This document shows, piece by piece, positions 34,494-45,145 of a stretch of DNA of 64,000 bases. A program made the translations under genes and the position numbers. Every line of letters begins with the position of its first letter. The stretch's first letter is position 1. The stretch comes from Lyophyllum atratum (lineage: Eukaryota > Basidiomycota > Agaricomycetes > Agaricales > Lyophyllaceae), in NCBI GenBank assembly GCA_014905825.1, contig JACGCN010000003.1:1922001-1986000 (forward strand), in the 5' to 3' direction. The notes beneath the pieces were generated by a model, which was not told the DNA's origin, searched no databases, and was given only the letters and a program-made list of their open reading frames with translations.

Positions 34494-36007
34494 CGGGCAA
34501 ACGTGGAGAGTCGTATATGGAACAATGGCATTGGCCGCTCGCCCAATGCATTCACTGCAGAATAAATGTCCTAAGAATTATGAACGTTGATCAATTCCCG
34601 GTGACTCGGACAATGGACTGGATTGGATGAGACTGACCACACGGCAAAGCAACGGGTTTGTCTAGATCTTCGATACATATTCCACAGGCAGGCATAGTCG
34701 CAGACATCTTGTTTCGGAAGACAGGCGATTGAGTTGGTGTGGAAGCTGAATAACAATTTCTTATATATCTCGTTTAGGGGAGAAGTGCCAGAAACCAAGT
34801 GCAGCCAACGAGGCGTCTATTACTGCCGATCGTACGGAGAGAGTCATTCCGTGTTACTTTTCCCTCATCTCTATGATCGAGAGTGACTTCCACATTCCTA
34901 GCCGTGCCGAGAAACAAGCTGTAGACCCGGCGACGAAGGGGCCGGATGGTTCATGCAGTGGCAGCACAGTCAATAATTAGCCGCACAGATAGTTTCTTTT
35001 CACGATCGCAGTTCGCAGTAGCTCGAACCGGTCGAGAGGGGTCGGAGGCTCGAAAAGACCGTGCTGGATCCTGTTGGATCCTCCCAGATTTGGGCAACAG
35101 AGTGTTCGATCTCTAGATACATCATAAATCAATTACATGGGTTGCTATCGATCCTAAGTTACTTGATACCTCAGGCCTCAGGTCCAGGAGCCCCACTCTA
35201 TTCGATCCATCTGGCCAGATGAGGCCGTTGAAGTGGAACGGTCAGGGCCGAACCAAGGAAGCGCGAACCCAATGGCTATATCAGTGTAGGGCTGTGAATA
35301 AGCGTCGTGTGATCATGGTCTTGCAGTAGAAACGTGTGTATGGCATCGGTGCGTGTTTGCGACCGATACCCTAATGCGTCATGTTCGCTGACAAGGTTGC
35401 CAAGGAATGCCCACTGCCAGCAGATGTAAATTTACGCCACCTTGTGGGTATAATCGATGGTCATCTGGAAGCTGAAATTGAAACGGGTCGAAACAGCTCG
35501 ACAAATACGCTATTCCTCATTACTGAACATCGTCCGACTGGGTCCGCGGTGCCACCGTAAGGACCTTGTGTCTCGACTGCCGATCAAACACATTGCGTAC
35601 GCGTGTTGACCTTGGATCCAAAGGTTCCGAGCAACCAACAGTGGTAAACTTCTGAGGCCTTCTGAGGCTCACTGGAGGGGTACCACAGGGGATTGTCTTG
35701 TTCAGAATAGAAAAAGCAGGACGCTTGTGGGGTAGCTATACATCGTCCAGCTAGGCTGGCATAATGAAACGAGCGCAGTCAGAGGTCATGAGAGAAGGGT
35801 TCGGCTACCGACGACGGCATCGGTTACTTTGACAAGGACGGGGAACAATATTGTGCCTTGTTAGGATTGGACCAGGCCGTCTCGGCAACTCGCGGCTGGT
35901 ATGCAGCACTGAAAAATAAGGTTTCAGCCACTAGCACGAACACCAAACAAGGACTAAATACGCTCTCGCAAGGTAGGCACAGCGACAAACCACCAATCCC
36001 CGACAAA
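34494..36007. promoter_or_regulatory. Long intergenic region upstream of RPL11
   Basis: About 1.5 kb without a gene I can support. It must contain the ribosomal protein promoter and 5' leader. A GT-rich junction near 35972 (CAAGGTAGG) could be a 5' UTR splice donor. No repeats or RNA genes seen. Confidence 0.45.
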
Positions 36008-36700
36008 ATGGTCAGTAAATCCGTGCCTTCTACTGTAATGCTGCTAATAGAAAGTATAATCCTAACAGGCCGACCAAAAAACGACCCCCACCAACCCCAT
36101 GAGGGAGCCCCGTATCGACAAGCTCGTCATCAGTGCGTGTACTGGACCCAAGGATGATACATGAGATGCTGAACCTAGGGCTAGACATCTCCGTGGGCGA
36201 GTCTGGTGATCGTTTGACCCGTGCCTCCAAAGTGCTGGAGCAACTTACTGGTCAAACACCCGTCACATCAAAAGCCCGATACACTGTGCGCACGTTCGGT
36301 ATCCGTCGTAACGAGAAGATCGCCGTGCACGTCACTATCCGTGGACCCAAGGCTGAGGAGATCCTGGAGCGCGGTTTGAAGGTGAAGGAGTACGAGCTGA
36401 GACGCAAGAACTTCTCCGAGACCGGCAACTTCGGGTTTGGAATTCAGGAACATATCGATTTGGGTGCTCGGTATGATCCTGGAATCGGTATCTTCGGTAT
36501 GGATTTCTATGTTGTGATGGGACGGCCAGGCGCACGGGTGGCAAGGCGGAAGCAGAAGAAGGCCAGGGTTGGATTCTCCCACCGTATCAAGAAGGAGGAC
36601 ACGATGGCATGGTTCAAGCAGCGCTTCGACGGTATCATCCTTGTAAGTCCTACCTTTTATGTTTCTATACACGTTTAACGATCCGATTCAACAGAAATAG
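36008..36700 (+). CDS. RPL11: 60S ribosomal protein uL5 (RPL11)
   Basis: Component of the large ribosomal subunit that binds 5S rRNA together with uL18 in the central protuberance. Four coding exons: 36008-36010, 36069-36132, 36185-36642 and 36695-36700, giving 176 residues, the family's usual length. The first coding exon is just the ATG and the last is only AAA TAG. The protein is nearly canonical: [86 protein letters not shown] and [11 protein letters not shown]. Minute terminal exons in ribosomal protein genes are common in basidiomycetes. Confidence 0.97.
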
Positions 36701-37355
36701 ACGTCTTGCCGTATTACACCATGCTATGTACCTATGACTCTATGGCATGCCCCTTCATTCGCATCATTCATCGTGCACATTCGGCAAATACAAGCTGGTA
36801 ATCGCAACGGTCTGCTGTGGATGTCATAATTCTTCGTGGGACCAAAATACTAAGAATGACGGTTCGAACGAAACCCCACACAGCAAATCTGACCTGCTAT
36901 TACGCTCTCGCGTATTGGGACTATCGTGATAATCAGGGTACCTTCAAGGGACGTTGGGACCTATATTTTGTGTCCCAGCTCCTTGATAGATAAAACCGAG
37001 TGCTTCTGGGGTTAAACGCTTACTTGGACGCTCACACCATAAAATGCTCTCTTGAACTGGCTGCCAGGGTGACCGCATTGTTACATAGCGCTAGTTCGCT
37101 TTTATCGAGCCGGTGTGCCTTTCGGAATCTGAATGGCAAGGTCTCATCCGCCTCTACTTACATGCGTTTGGCACACGTTCATGATGAGAAAACACGGCCT
37201 GTCAAGGAATGCGGAACAAGGTGGGCTGCGTGCGGCGGAGGTTGAAGGTGCCGCTTCCCCAGTCGGTCCAGCGGCGTGAGTCGGTGAGAGGAGTCGATGC
37301 GCGGAATTGATCGGCATAGCGATGCAAGTACCTTATGCACACGCTTTCCACAAGG
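36701..37355. other. Intergenic region between RPL11 and the TIR element
   Basis: Roughly 650 bp downstream of RPL11 without a supported gene. Short frames at 36747-36929 and 37000-37245 lack motifs. Confidence 0.45.
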
Positions 37356-38008
37356 ACACTCAGAGGACCCCGGACTATCTCTTTAGAGGCCGTTTCCAAA
37401 ACCCTCAATTTTTGAGATTTTTGTCTGGACACATTTTGGCCATTTTTGTCTGGATTGCGCATGGCCTAAGGCCAAATTTTCCGGTTTTGTCTGGACGACC
37501 TGATTTAGCCTCCAGCGACCCCGAATTTTGTGATTTCGCGTTCCAAGAGTCCTGATTTTGGCCAGAAATCTCTGCCTAGCCACCAGGCAGCCCTATTTCA
37601 TGATACCAAACCATTCGCAAGAGATTAGTAGCACATAGGCAGTTTTTGGAAGGAAAACTAGAAGTAAACACACATTACCCCTTACCTACCCGTCCTTGTC
37701 GCGGCCTTCAAACTTCTTCGCTTGCAGAAAAGAAACACTCCTCACAGGATCGAAACCTGGCAACCCGGTACAGACTCAAAAACTTAGGTGCTCCTTCCAC
37801 TTCGCCATCATGATGATCAGATTTGTCTGGACAGCGACCTTACCTGGGAGCCCGAAACCTCATCATGTCTGGACAATCTGACCTAACTGTTTGCCAATTT
37901 TTCTCGGTTTTGTCTGGACTGGGACATGGCTGTCACGCCCAAAAAGTCCAAATCTTGTCTGGATTCGGCAACAGCCTCTGAAGGGATAGTCCGGGGTCCT
38001 ACACTCAG
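37356..38008. mobile_element. Non-autonomous TIR DNA transposon (hAT-like MITE) with 8-bp target duplication
   Basis: The direct repeat ACACTCAG flanks the element at 37356-37363 and 38001-38008. The element (37364-38000, 637 bp) begins AGGACCCCGGACTATC and ends with its exact inverse complement. Inverted similarity extends with mismatches to about 40 bp (left ...AGAGGCCGTTTCC, right complement ...AGAGGCTGTTGCC). The motif TTGTCTGGA(C) or a one-base variant occurs seven times, all in plus orientation, near 37421, 37446, 37497, 37823, 37865, 37910 and 37955, three towards the left and four towards the right end. No transposase frame is present. An 8-bp duplication fits hAT, and also some P-like or MULE elements. 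The repeated motif may be a transposase-binding site. Confidence 0.85.
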
Positions 38009-38256
38009 TCGTACATGCAACGTATATGCATGGAGATCCTTCATGGCTTGATCGTATAGATATTGATTGATGAATTGCATACTTCTGTCACCAGCGACGC
38101 TCCACCCTACGTGGAAGGCGAAAGGCTTTCTGAGTGTCCATCTGTTGTATGATCACAGTTGACGCCCTCCTGAAAATTGTATCGATGGAATTGAAGTCTG
38201 TCTCGAAATGTAATCAAAGAAAGTCACTATAGTCGTCTAGATCGTCATCACTTCCT

Positions 38257-40059
38257 TCAAGCATCGCCATCACTTTCTTCGTTGTCTTCACTTCCTTCAT
38301 TGTCTTCACTTCCTTCGTTGTCTTCACTTCCTTCATCGTCTTCACTTTCTTCATCGTCCGTAGAAATATATCCATCCCAATCCTTCTCGACAATGCCCCT
38401 TAGTTCCACAATGTATGCTTCAGAAACATGATGACATTGGGTGATGTCTAGCTCGCGAAGTGGCGCTCCTTGATGATCTCTAACTTTTAAACAATATTCC
38501 AGCTGCTCACGGACGAGCGAGTCGTCAAAAGACCAATCGAACAGCGAGAGCTTCCGTAGGGCCCGAAACTTTGAACCCTGAGCATTGGCCGTCTGTGCTT
38601 CTGATATGGTAAATGGTGGTGTGACATGAGAAAGAGCGTCGAGTAAGCCGGCGTGGGAAATGCCAGAATGAACGTGTGCGAGGCAGCTAAGATCACCGAA
38701 GTGTCTTGCCCATGTTTCCTCTCCAAGGTCCAAGGCACAAAATAAAGACCTCAATCCTCCCAATGGAAGCGACTTCAAAAGCGCGGGCATAAGTTGCTCC
38801 AAGATGAACGTTGGCGTTCTCTGAAGTGTGATCTCGAGATCGACTTGGGGTGGGACCTGTGGATCATCCAGGCAAATGCTAGAACATTTCCAAAGCTCGA
38901 CCCGATCAAAATCGAGTCGAAGACAATCAATTGGTCCCTCCATTCTTTTGGCAAGGTGTTCTGCCAGTGCCAGTCTGGAAATTGCAGAAATATAGGACTC
39001 TGCATCTGGAGAAAAGAAATTGGGATGTCTAGTCTTGCACCTGATGCGTGTGGTTGCGGGGTAGGTGAGATGATCAAGGAGGAAGGTGCAGGTGTTGTGA
39101 TCGGCCTCGATGTGGAAATGGAGAAGACGTGAGAGGTTTGCATGTCTCGAGAGAGGAATCGTGCTATCGACCCGAACGAGGTTGCCACATAGCTCCAGCG
39201 TTTCGAGGCGATGCATTGCTGAAAGTGCAGCGATCATTTGCTCTCCCAAGACTTCGGGAGGTTTGTAGTAGCGGGATCGGGAGTATTTGAATGACTGGAG
39301 GTTGGCTAAGATTGAAGCTGGCCAATTTATGGCACAGTCCGAAAGTCGGATGTGCGTCAACCTTGGGCAGTCTCCGGAGAAAACTTCTTTGTGCAACCTG
39401 TTGCCGTAATTGTAGGGGTCGAAATTGATGGTGAGGATTTCCAGGAGCGGCGCTGGGGAATTGAGCAAGTCGAAAATCCCTGAAAAGGGCTGCTCATCCA
39501 GTTTATGATAATCGTGTTGAACGCCGATAGAGAGCTCCCTGATCCGCCAGAAGTGTGATAATAGAGCTGCTGTCACCAATGGCACCAATATGCTCCCAGT
39601 GGTGGAACTGGGGTTGATGGCAACCTTCAATAATGAAGATCTGGAGCGTCGCAGCATCACAGTAGGCCACATCGAAGATGAGAACGATATGTTCGTCCAC
39701 AGATTTGAACAGTCCAACGTAACACGACGCCAATACGAGCAGACATGGCTGATTGCAATCAATTCAATCCTCCGAGTCTCGGGGCTAGGGTCATCTGACA
39801 GCACAGAAAAGATAGCTAACAGCAGCTCCGTAGGAAGGCGGCATATAGGGCTCAGCATGTTGTAGCGCGACTTCCAGGAGCGAACGACTGCTTCGGCAGA
39901 CGCGATTTCCTGTCGAATACGCGCATAAGCATCCTCTACAGAGAGACTAGTGACTCCGGCTGTTGCTGAATCAGGGATGGTCGGATCCAAGACTATCGGG
40001 GCTGCTCGTAAGTTTAGCAGTGATCATGGTGGATTTGAGTGGATTTTCATACCATCCAT
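38257..40059 (-). CDS. F-box protein with acidic tail, copy 1
   Basis: Predicted substrate receptor of an SCF ubiquitin ligase. A 7-nt first coding exon, ATGGATG (40053-40059), joins through a 51-nt intron to 38257-40001, giving 583 residues. Residues about 25-110 hold a conserved helix (VEDAYARIRQEIASAEAVVRSWKSRYN) and the F-box (LSPICRLPTELLLAIFSVL... ISHVCSYWRRVTLDCSNLW). Leucine-rich-repeat-like segments follow (LTHIRLSDCAINWP, LETLELCGNL). The C-terminal 40 residues are an acidic repeat of EGSEDN units encoded by an 18-bp minisatellite. Relative to copy 2 the frame ends early: the DNA past the stop still codes for a similar acidic tail (EGSDDDLDD) in another frame. Fungal F-box families of this kind expand and diverge rapidly, and the targets are unknown. 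Confidence 0.86.
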
Positions 40060-40551
40060 TGCGCCGAATCTTTGTGGGTGCTTCGTATGGAAGCGACAAA
40101 GCTTGGAAATACGGGTAGAAGCCTGATAGCATGGCCCTTGTATGCTCGCCTCATTTGGGACTGACTCGAGTGCCTCATTGTCGCCGTCCAGGTGAGTTCA
40201 GACTCCGCGACGATAAACGCTTTTACGTCAGGTACTCAGGAGTAGGGAATCATCTGTAGACCTATCATATTGGTAGACGAAGCGCCACAAATGTTAAATT
40301 GGGCCTTGCGAAGCCTTGAAAAGGTAGTTGACTCCAAGTTCATGAAGGAAATGTGCCATGACACTGATCATTTTAAAGCATCAAGTATGTACTAAGTATC
40401 GCACCGGGCGAAGGCGTGGTATTGGGATGAAGAAATGAATAAGTAGAAAGCGAAAGACTAGTATATATCTGTTGTACGATCACAGTTGACGCCCTCCTGA
40501 AAATGGTATCGATGGAATTAAAGTCTGTATCAATGTAATCAAAGAAAGTCA

Positions 40552-42437
40552 CTAATCATCTAGATCTTCATCGCTTTTTTCATCGCCTTCACTTTCTTCA
40601 TTGCCTTCACTTTCTCCAATGTACTCACTTTCTTCATCGTCTTCGCTTTCTTCATCGTCTTCGCTTTCTTCATCGTCTTCGCTTTCTTCATCGTCTCCGC
40701 TTTCTTCAGCATCTACACTTTCCCCATCGTCTCCATCCCCCTCATCGTCCGTGAAAATCTTCCCATCCCAATCAACCTGCTCGATGATGCCCTTTAGCGC
40801 CACAATGTATGCTTCAGAAACATGACGACATTGGGTAATGACCAGCTCGCGAAGTGGCCATCCTTGATCATCTCTAACTTTCAAACAGTATTCCAGCCGC
40901 TCGCGGGCAAGCTCGTCAAAAGACCAATCGAACAGCGAGAGGTTCCGTAAGGCCCGGAATTTTGGGCCCTCAACATCGGTATACGGGGGTGTCCCACGTG
41001 AAAGAGCGTCGAGTAAGCCGGTGTTGTGAGTGCCAGAACGAACGCGTGCAAGGCAGCTAAGACCACCGAAGTGCCTCGCCCATGTTTCCTCTCCCACGAC
41101 CAAGTTACAAAATAAAGACTTCAACCCTCCCAATGGAAGCGACTTCCAAAGCGCGTACATACATTGCTCCAAGATGGGCAACGGATCATAAACTCTGTCA
41201 AGATCGATCTCAAGATCGACTTGGGGTGGGACCTGTGAATCATTTAGGCAAATGCTAGAACGTTTGCAAAGCTCGACCCGATGTGGACCGAGTCGAAGAC
41301 AATCAATTGGTTCCTCCATGTTTTCGGCAAGGCATTTAGCCAATTTAGAGATGGCAGAAAGATAGGGCTCTGGATCTCCCCACAAGGTATGGTTATGTCT
41401 AACTATGCACTTGACGCGTGTGGTTGCGGGGTAGGTGAGATGATCAAGAAGGAAGGTACAGGTGTTGGGATCGGCCTCGACGTGGAGACGGAGAAGATGC
41501 GTGAGGTTTGCATGTCTCGAGAGAGGAAACGTGCTATGGTCCCAAACGAGGCTGCCACATAGCTCCAGCGTTTCGAGCCGATGCATGGTTGAAAGTGCAG
41601 CGATCATTTGGTCACCCAAGAGTGCGCGAGGATTGCCGAAGCCGGATTGAGAGTATTTGAATGATTGGAGGTTGACCAAGATTGAGGCTGGCCAATTTAT
41701 GGCACAGTCAGAAAGTCGGATGTGCGTCAACCTTGGGCAGTCTCCAGAGAAAACTTCGTTGTGCAACCTGTTGCCGTAATTCAAATCGTAGGGATCGAGA
41801 TTGATGGCGAGGGTTTCCAGTAGCGGGGCTGGAGAATTGAGCAAGTCGAAAATCCCTGAAAAGGCCTGCTCCGAGTGATTCAGGTTAAGACTGCGATGAA
41901 CGCCGATAGAGAGCTCCCTAATCCGCGAGAAATGCGGTAGAGCTGCTTTCAGATGTGGCACCTTGAATTTGCTCCCAACTTGGACATCCAAGTCGATGGT
42001 GATCTTCAATAACGAAGATCTGGAGCGTTGCAGCATCTCAGTCGGCCACATCGACGATGAGAGCGATGAGAACGGTATGTTCGTCCACAGATTGGGACAG
42101 TCCAACGTAACACGACGCCAATACGAGCAGACGTGGCTGATTGCAAACATTCCACTCTTCTTGGGGCCAGGGTCATCTGCCAGCACAAAAAAGATAGCTA
42201 ACAGCAGTTCCGTAGGAAGGCGGCATATAGGGCTCAGCATGTTGTAGCGCGACTTCCATGAGCGAACGACTGCTTCGTACGACGCAATTTTCTCTCGAAT
42301 CTGCGCGTAAGCATCCTCTATAGAAAAATTAGTAATTCTGGTGGTCACTAGATCCGGCATGGTCTGGTCTAAGACTATTGGGACTGCTTATGATTTCAGT
42401 AGTGATATGGAGTCGAGCGGAATTTCATACCATCCAT
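40552..42437 (-). CDS. F-box protein with acidic tail, copy 2
   Basis: Tandem paralogue of the gene at 38257-40059. The same 7-nt start exon ATGGATG (42431-42437) and a 47-nt intron lead to exon 40552-42383, 612 residues in total. The N-terminal helix VVRSWKSRYN, the F-box LSPICRLPTELLLAIFFVL with HVCSYWRRVTLDCPNLW, and the leucine-rich-like body are retained. The acidic tail is longer, with four EESEDD repeats encoded by a pure 18-bp minisatellite (about 40629-40700), and ends DEDLDD. Conservation of the tiny first exon in both copies, and use of a TTG in place of an ATG at the head of copy 1's long exon, support the spliced start. Confidence 0.86.
40629..40700. repeat. 18-bp coding minisatellite
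   Basis: About four near-perfect copies of TTTCTTCATCGTCTTCGC (plus strand), coding on the minus strand for the EESEDD repeats of F-box copy 2. A similar but more diverged 18-bp array lies at about 38270-38350 in copy 1. The unit is a multiple of three, so copy-number changes keep the frame. Confidence 0.8.
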
Positions 42438-42880
42438 TGCGCCGGATTTTTGTGTGTGCTTCGTACGAAATATGGCCGGAAGAAGACGGGTAGATGCCTG
42501 CCAAGACGGCCCTTGTATGCTCGCGTCAGTTGTAACTGACTCGAGTGCCTCGTTGTCGCCGTCCAGGTCGGGTTTTCGGGCCCTTGCACTGTGAAGGAGA
42601 ATCTAGGAGAATAGTGTGACAGACGTGGTCGTATGAACTTCAGACTCCGCGTCCATGAATTCATTCACGTCATGTAGTACGCCCATGTGTAGGGAATCGC
42701 CTGTAGACCTATAGTATTGGTATGTAGACGAAGCGCCACGAATGTAAAGTTAGGCCTTACGAAGCCTTGACCCGAGCAGTCGTGACTCCCGAGTTCAGGA
42801 CGAAAGTTTGCCGTGACACTGGCCATTTTATTATAAAGCGTCGATAGTACATCATATCAGAGCCTAGAGGCAAAGGCATG

Positions 42881-42954
42881 GTATCAGGATGAAGAAATGG
42901 ATAAGGCCTGGGTACTCGTATCAGGATGAAGAAATGGGTAAGGCCTGGGTATTC
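42881..42954. repeat. 37-bp tandem repeat, two copies
   Basis: Units 42881-42917 and 42918-42954 both start GTATCAGGATGAAGAAATGG and differ at two positions. The matching place in the upstream duplicate (near 40419-40445) has only one diverged copy, so this is a local duplication in the second unit. It lies in the 620-bp gap between F-box copy 2 and the nitronate monooxygenase gene, which otherwise shows nothing. Confidence 0.8.
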
Positions 42955-43058
42955 TTGTCTGCTGTATTAGTTAATCTCTTATAATCTGTCCGTGAGTTTC
43001 CTTTGCAATCCAATAAATATAAGAGTAAATTATACGACGACATAAAAGTATCAATATG

Positions 43059-44486
43059 TTAGAGTTTTGACTTTCCGCCGGTCTTGACGAGCGAGCCACC
43101 AAGCGACAGCATATCGGCTGCCTCTGACACCATCTGGTCAACGATCACCTTCGCAGGCAGGACCTCGTCAATGAGGGCAGCAACGCGTCCCATGAGCCAA
43201 GGTCTAAATTCATAGATAAGAGTAAGTTAGAGTAGGATCGAACATAGAAGCGGAGGTGTACTGACCGTCCCTGCACCGATTTCTCGGGATGCTTCTCAAG
43301 TTCATGTATGTGGGGGATAATTCCCTTCGACGTCAATTCCTTGATCTCTGCCTGCCTGTTCTCCTCCCTAAATCATAGGTGAGATGTCAGCATGCCAGTA
43401 AAGAAACTAGTGTAGCAAAATTGACGCACCAGTCTTGGACGTAGGGAGTCTTCCGCACCCGCAGCGGCCGGCCTGTGTAGATGAGTGTCGTGACTGCATC
43501 CTCAAACCCGGCGCTCAAGATCTGGTCTTTGTGGTACTTAGGTGCACCTGCTTCGGCAGCAGCAACGAAGCGCGTGCCAACCCCTTCAACGGAAAAAAAG
43601 AAAAGCAATCAGTATACCAGCAGCCACAATCCCACAGAAGCACTCACAAACAGCCTGTGCACCCCACATCAAGTTCGCCGCCAAGCCCCTACCATCGTAC
43701 ACCGCGCCCGCACCAACGACATACACAGGCTTCCCCGTCAACGGTGACTTATGCCCCTTCACCGCGTCCACACACGCCGGGATCAAGATACTCGCGGGCG
43801 TATCACCAGTGTGTCCTCCACCCTCCCCAGCCTGCGCACAGATGATATCCACGCCCGCCTCGAGGGCCTTCTGCACGTGCCGCGGGTGGCCGACCATGTT
43901 CATGATGGGGATGCCGGCCTTGTGCAGCTTCTCGACGGTCTCTCTGTTGGGAACACCGACGGCGCAGACGAAGAGGGAGGTCTTCTCGTCGATGATGACG
44001 TCGATTAGGTCGTTTAGTGAGCCCTTCGTGTAGTCGTACTGGAGGGAGGGCGGGGGTGTGCGGTGTTAGCGGCGGTCAAGGATCACCGATGCGGAGCCAC
44101 GACGTACATTCGTCTTCCGGGCGTTTCCTCCGACCTGCGGCAGGAGGAGGTCGACGCCGAATGGTGCGTTCTTGTCGTGAAGATCGGCTTTGACAGCTTG
44201 AATCTGGATTGAAAGATTAGCACAGGCTTCAGGACGGGTGGACGTGCAAAACACACCTGCTGGCGGAGAATCTTCGGTGTGTAGCCCAACCCGCCAATAA
44301 CACCAAGGCCGCCAGCGTTAGTGACAGCCGCAGCAAGTTCCGGGCCCGCCGCCACGTTCATACTACACATCCATGTCAGCGCCGACTCGAAGGAAGAAAA
44401 AAACGCCGCCAAGCTGCGTACCCAGCAAGGAGAATAGGATGCTTGATCCCGAACCATTCGGTGATGGGAGTGGAGATGATCGACAT
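43059..44486 (-). CDS. Nitronate monooxygenase (2-nitropropane dioxygenase type)
   Basis: FMN enzyme that oxidises nitronates such as propionate-3-nitronate to the oxo acid and nitrite, detoxifying nitro compounds. Seven exons (44422-44486, 44257-44362, 44108-44203, 43648-44038, 43430-43583, 43266-43367, 43059-43203) close to 352 residues. Features: PITEWFGIKHPILLAG at the N-terminus, AAAVTNAGGLGVIGG for the phosphate-binding region, GVDLLLPQVGGNARKTN, and NMVGHPRHVQKALEAG. AGEGGGHTGDT contains the catalytic His, and the FMN phosphate contact is MWGAQAVWVGTRFVA. TIM-barrel length matches fungal members. No targeting signal is obvious. Confidence 0.93.
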
Positions 44487-45145
44487 TGCGGTATAAGGTT
44501 CGTGGAAGGGGGGAGGGGAAGGGTCCGATAGAAAATAGACCTGGGGTCGGGAAGGGAATTTATACAACGGTTCCTCATGATTGTAGTAGAATCCAACGCC
44601 AAGATGTAACCGACCGTCGATCGGCAATCAAGAATGCCGGGATCCGGAAGTAGCGGACGGCTGCTGTTGCACGACACAAACTTCCAGAGGAAAGGAGAAC
44701 AGGTTTCTCGATACGGAGGAGAATGAGGATCCAGACGAATAAATATGGAGATTCGGTCAGGTAGAGCGGCGCAACCATGCGCCAAACTGATGCATGAGTC
44801 CTTTGTACGTATGTGCATAAGCTTTCGATATCCATGAACGGTAAAACGACGCCTACGGATGATGATTACACATGGAACCTCTAAAGTGGGTCGCCGAGAA
44901 CCCCATTCGCAAGCTGGGATAACGAGGGGTATATGATAATAACATTGGACAGCAAACGAGGCTAGCTGCTCGCAAAGGGCGGTATGGTGGATGGATGGTA
45001 TTATATATGTGTGAGTGCTACACGAAAGCTAAATGACAAGCAGTGATAGATGGGCAGGGAATAAAAATGCATGAAGGAAGAAGGAATCCACAAGGCGCAA
45101 ATAGGATAATAAGGAAAAAATCAGACATATAATAGTCCGTCTGGT
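44487..45145. other. Intergenic region, nothing recognised
   Basis: Upstream region of the nitronate monooxygenase gene and downstream of the She3-like gene. Frames at 44363-44835 continue the first exon's antisense or upstream sequence and show no motif. Confidence 0.45.

Larger units (their letters stand above)
38117..42860. repeat. Tandem segmental duplication carrying two F-box genes
   Basis: Two head-to-tail units of about 2.3-2.4 kb, roughly 38117-40444 and 40445-42860. Similarity covers the 3' flank (GATCACAGTTGACGCCCTCC at about 38153 and 40485), the whole coding region, the first intron, and the 5' flank (CCATCCATTGCGCCG at 40052 and 42430, and further matches upstream). Divergence is visible throughout, so the duplication is not recent. 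Confidence 0.85.

Noticed and set aside
43435..44033. Plus-strand frames in the nitronate monooxygenase
   Set aside because: Shadows of the conserved minus-strand enzyme.
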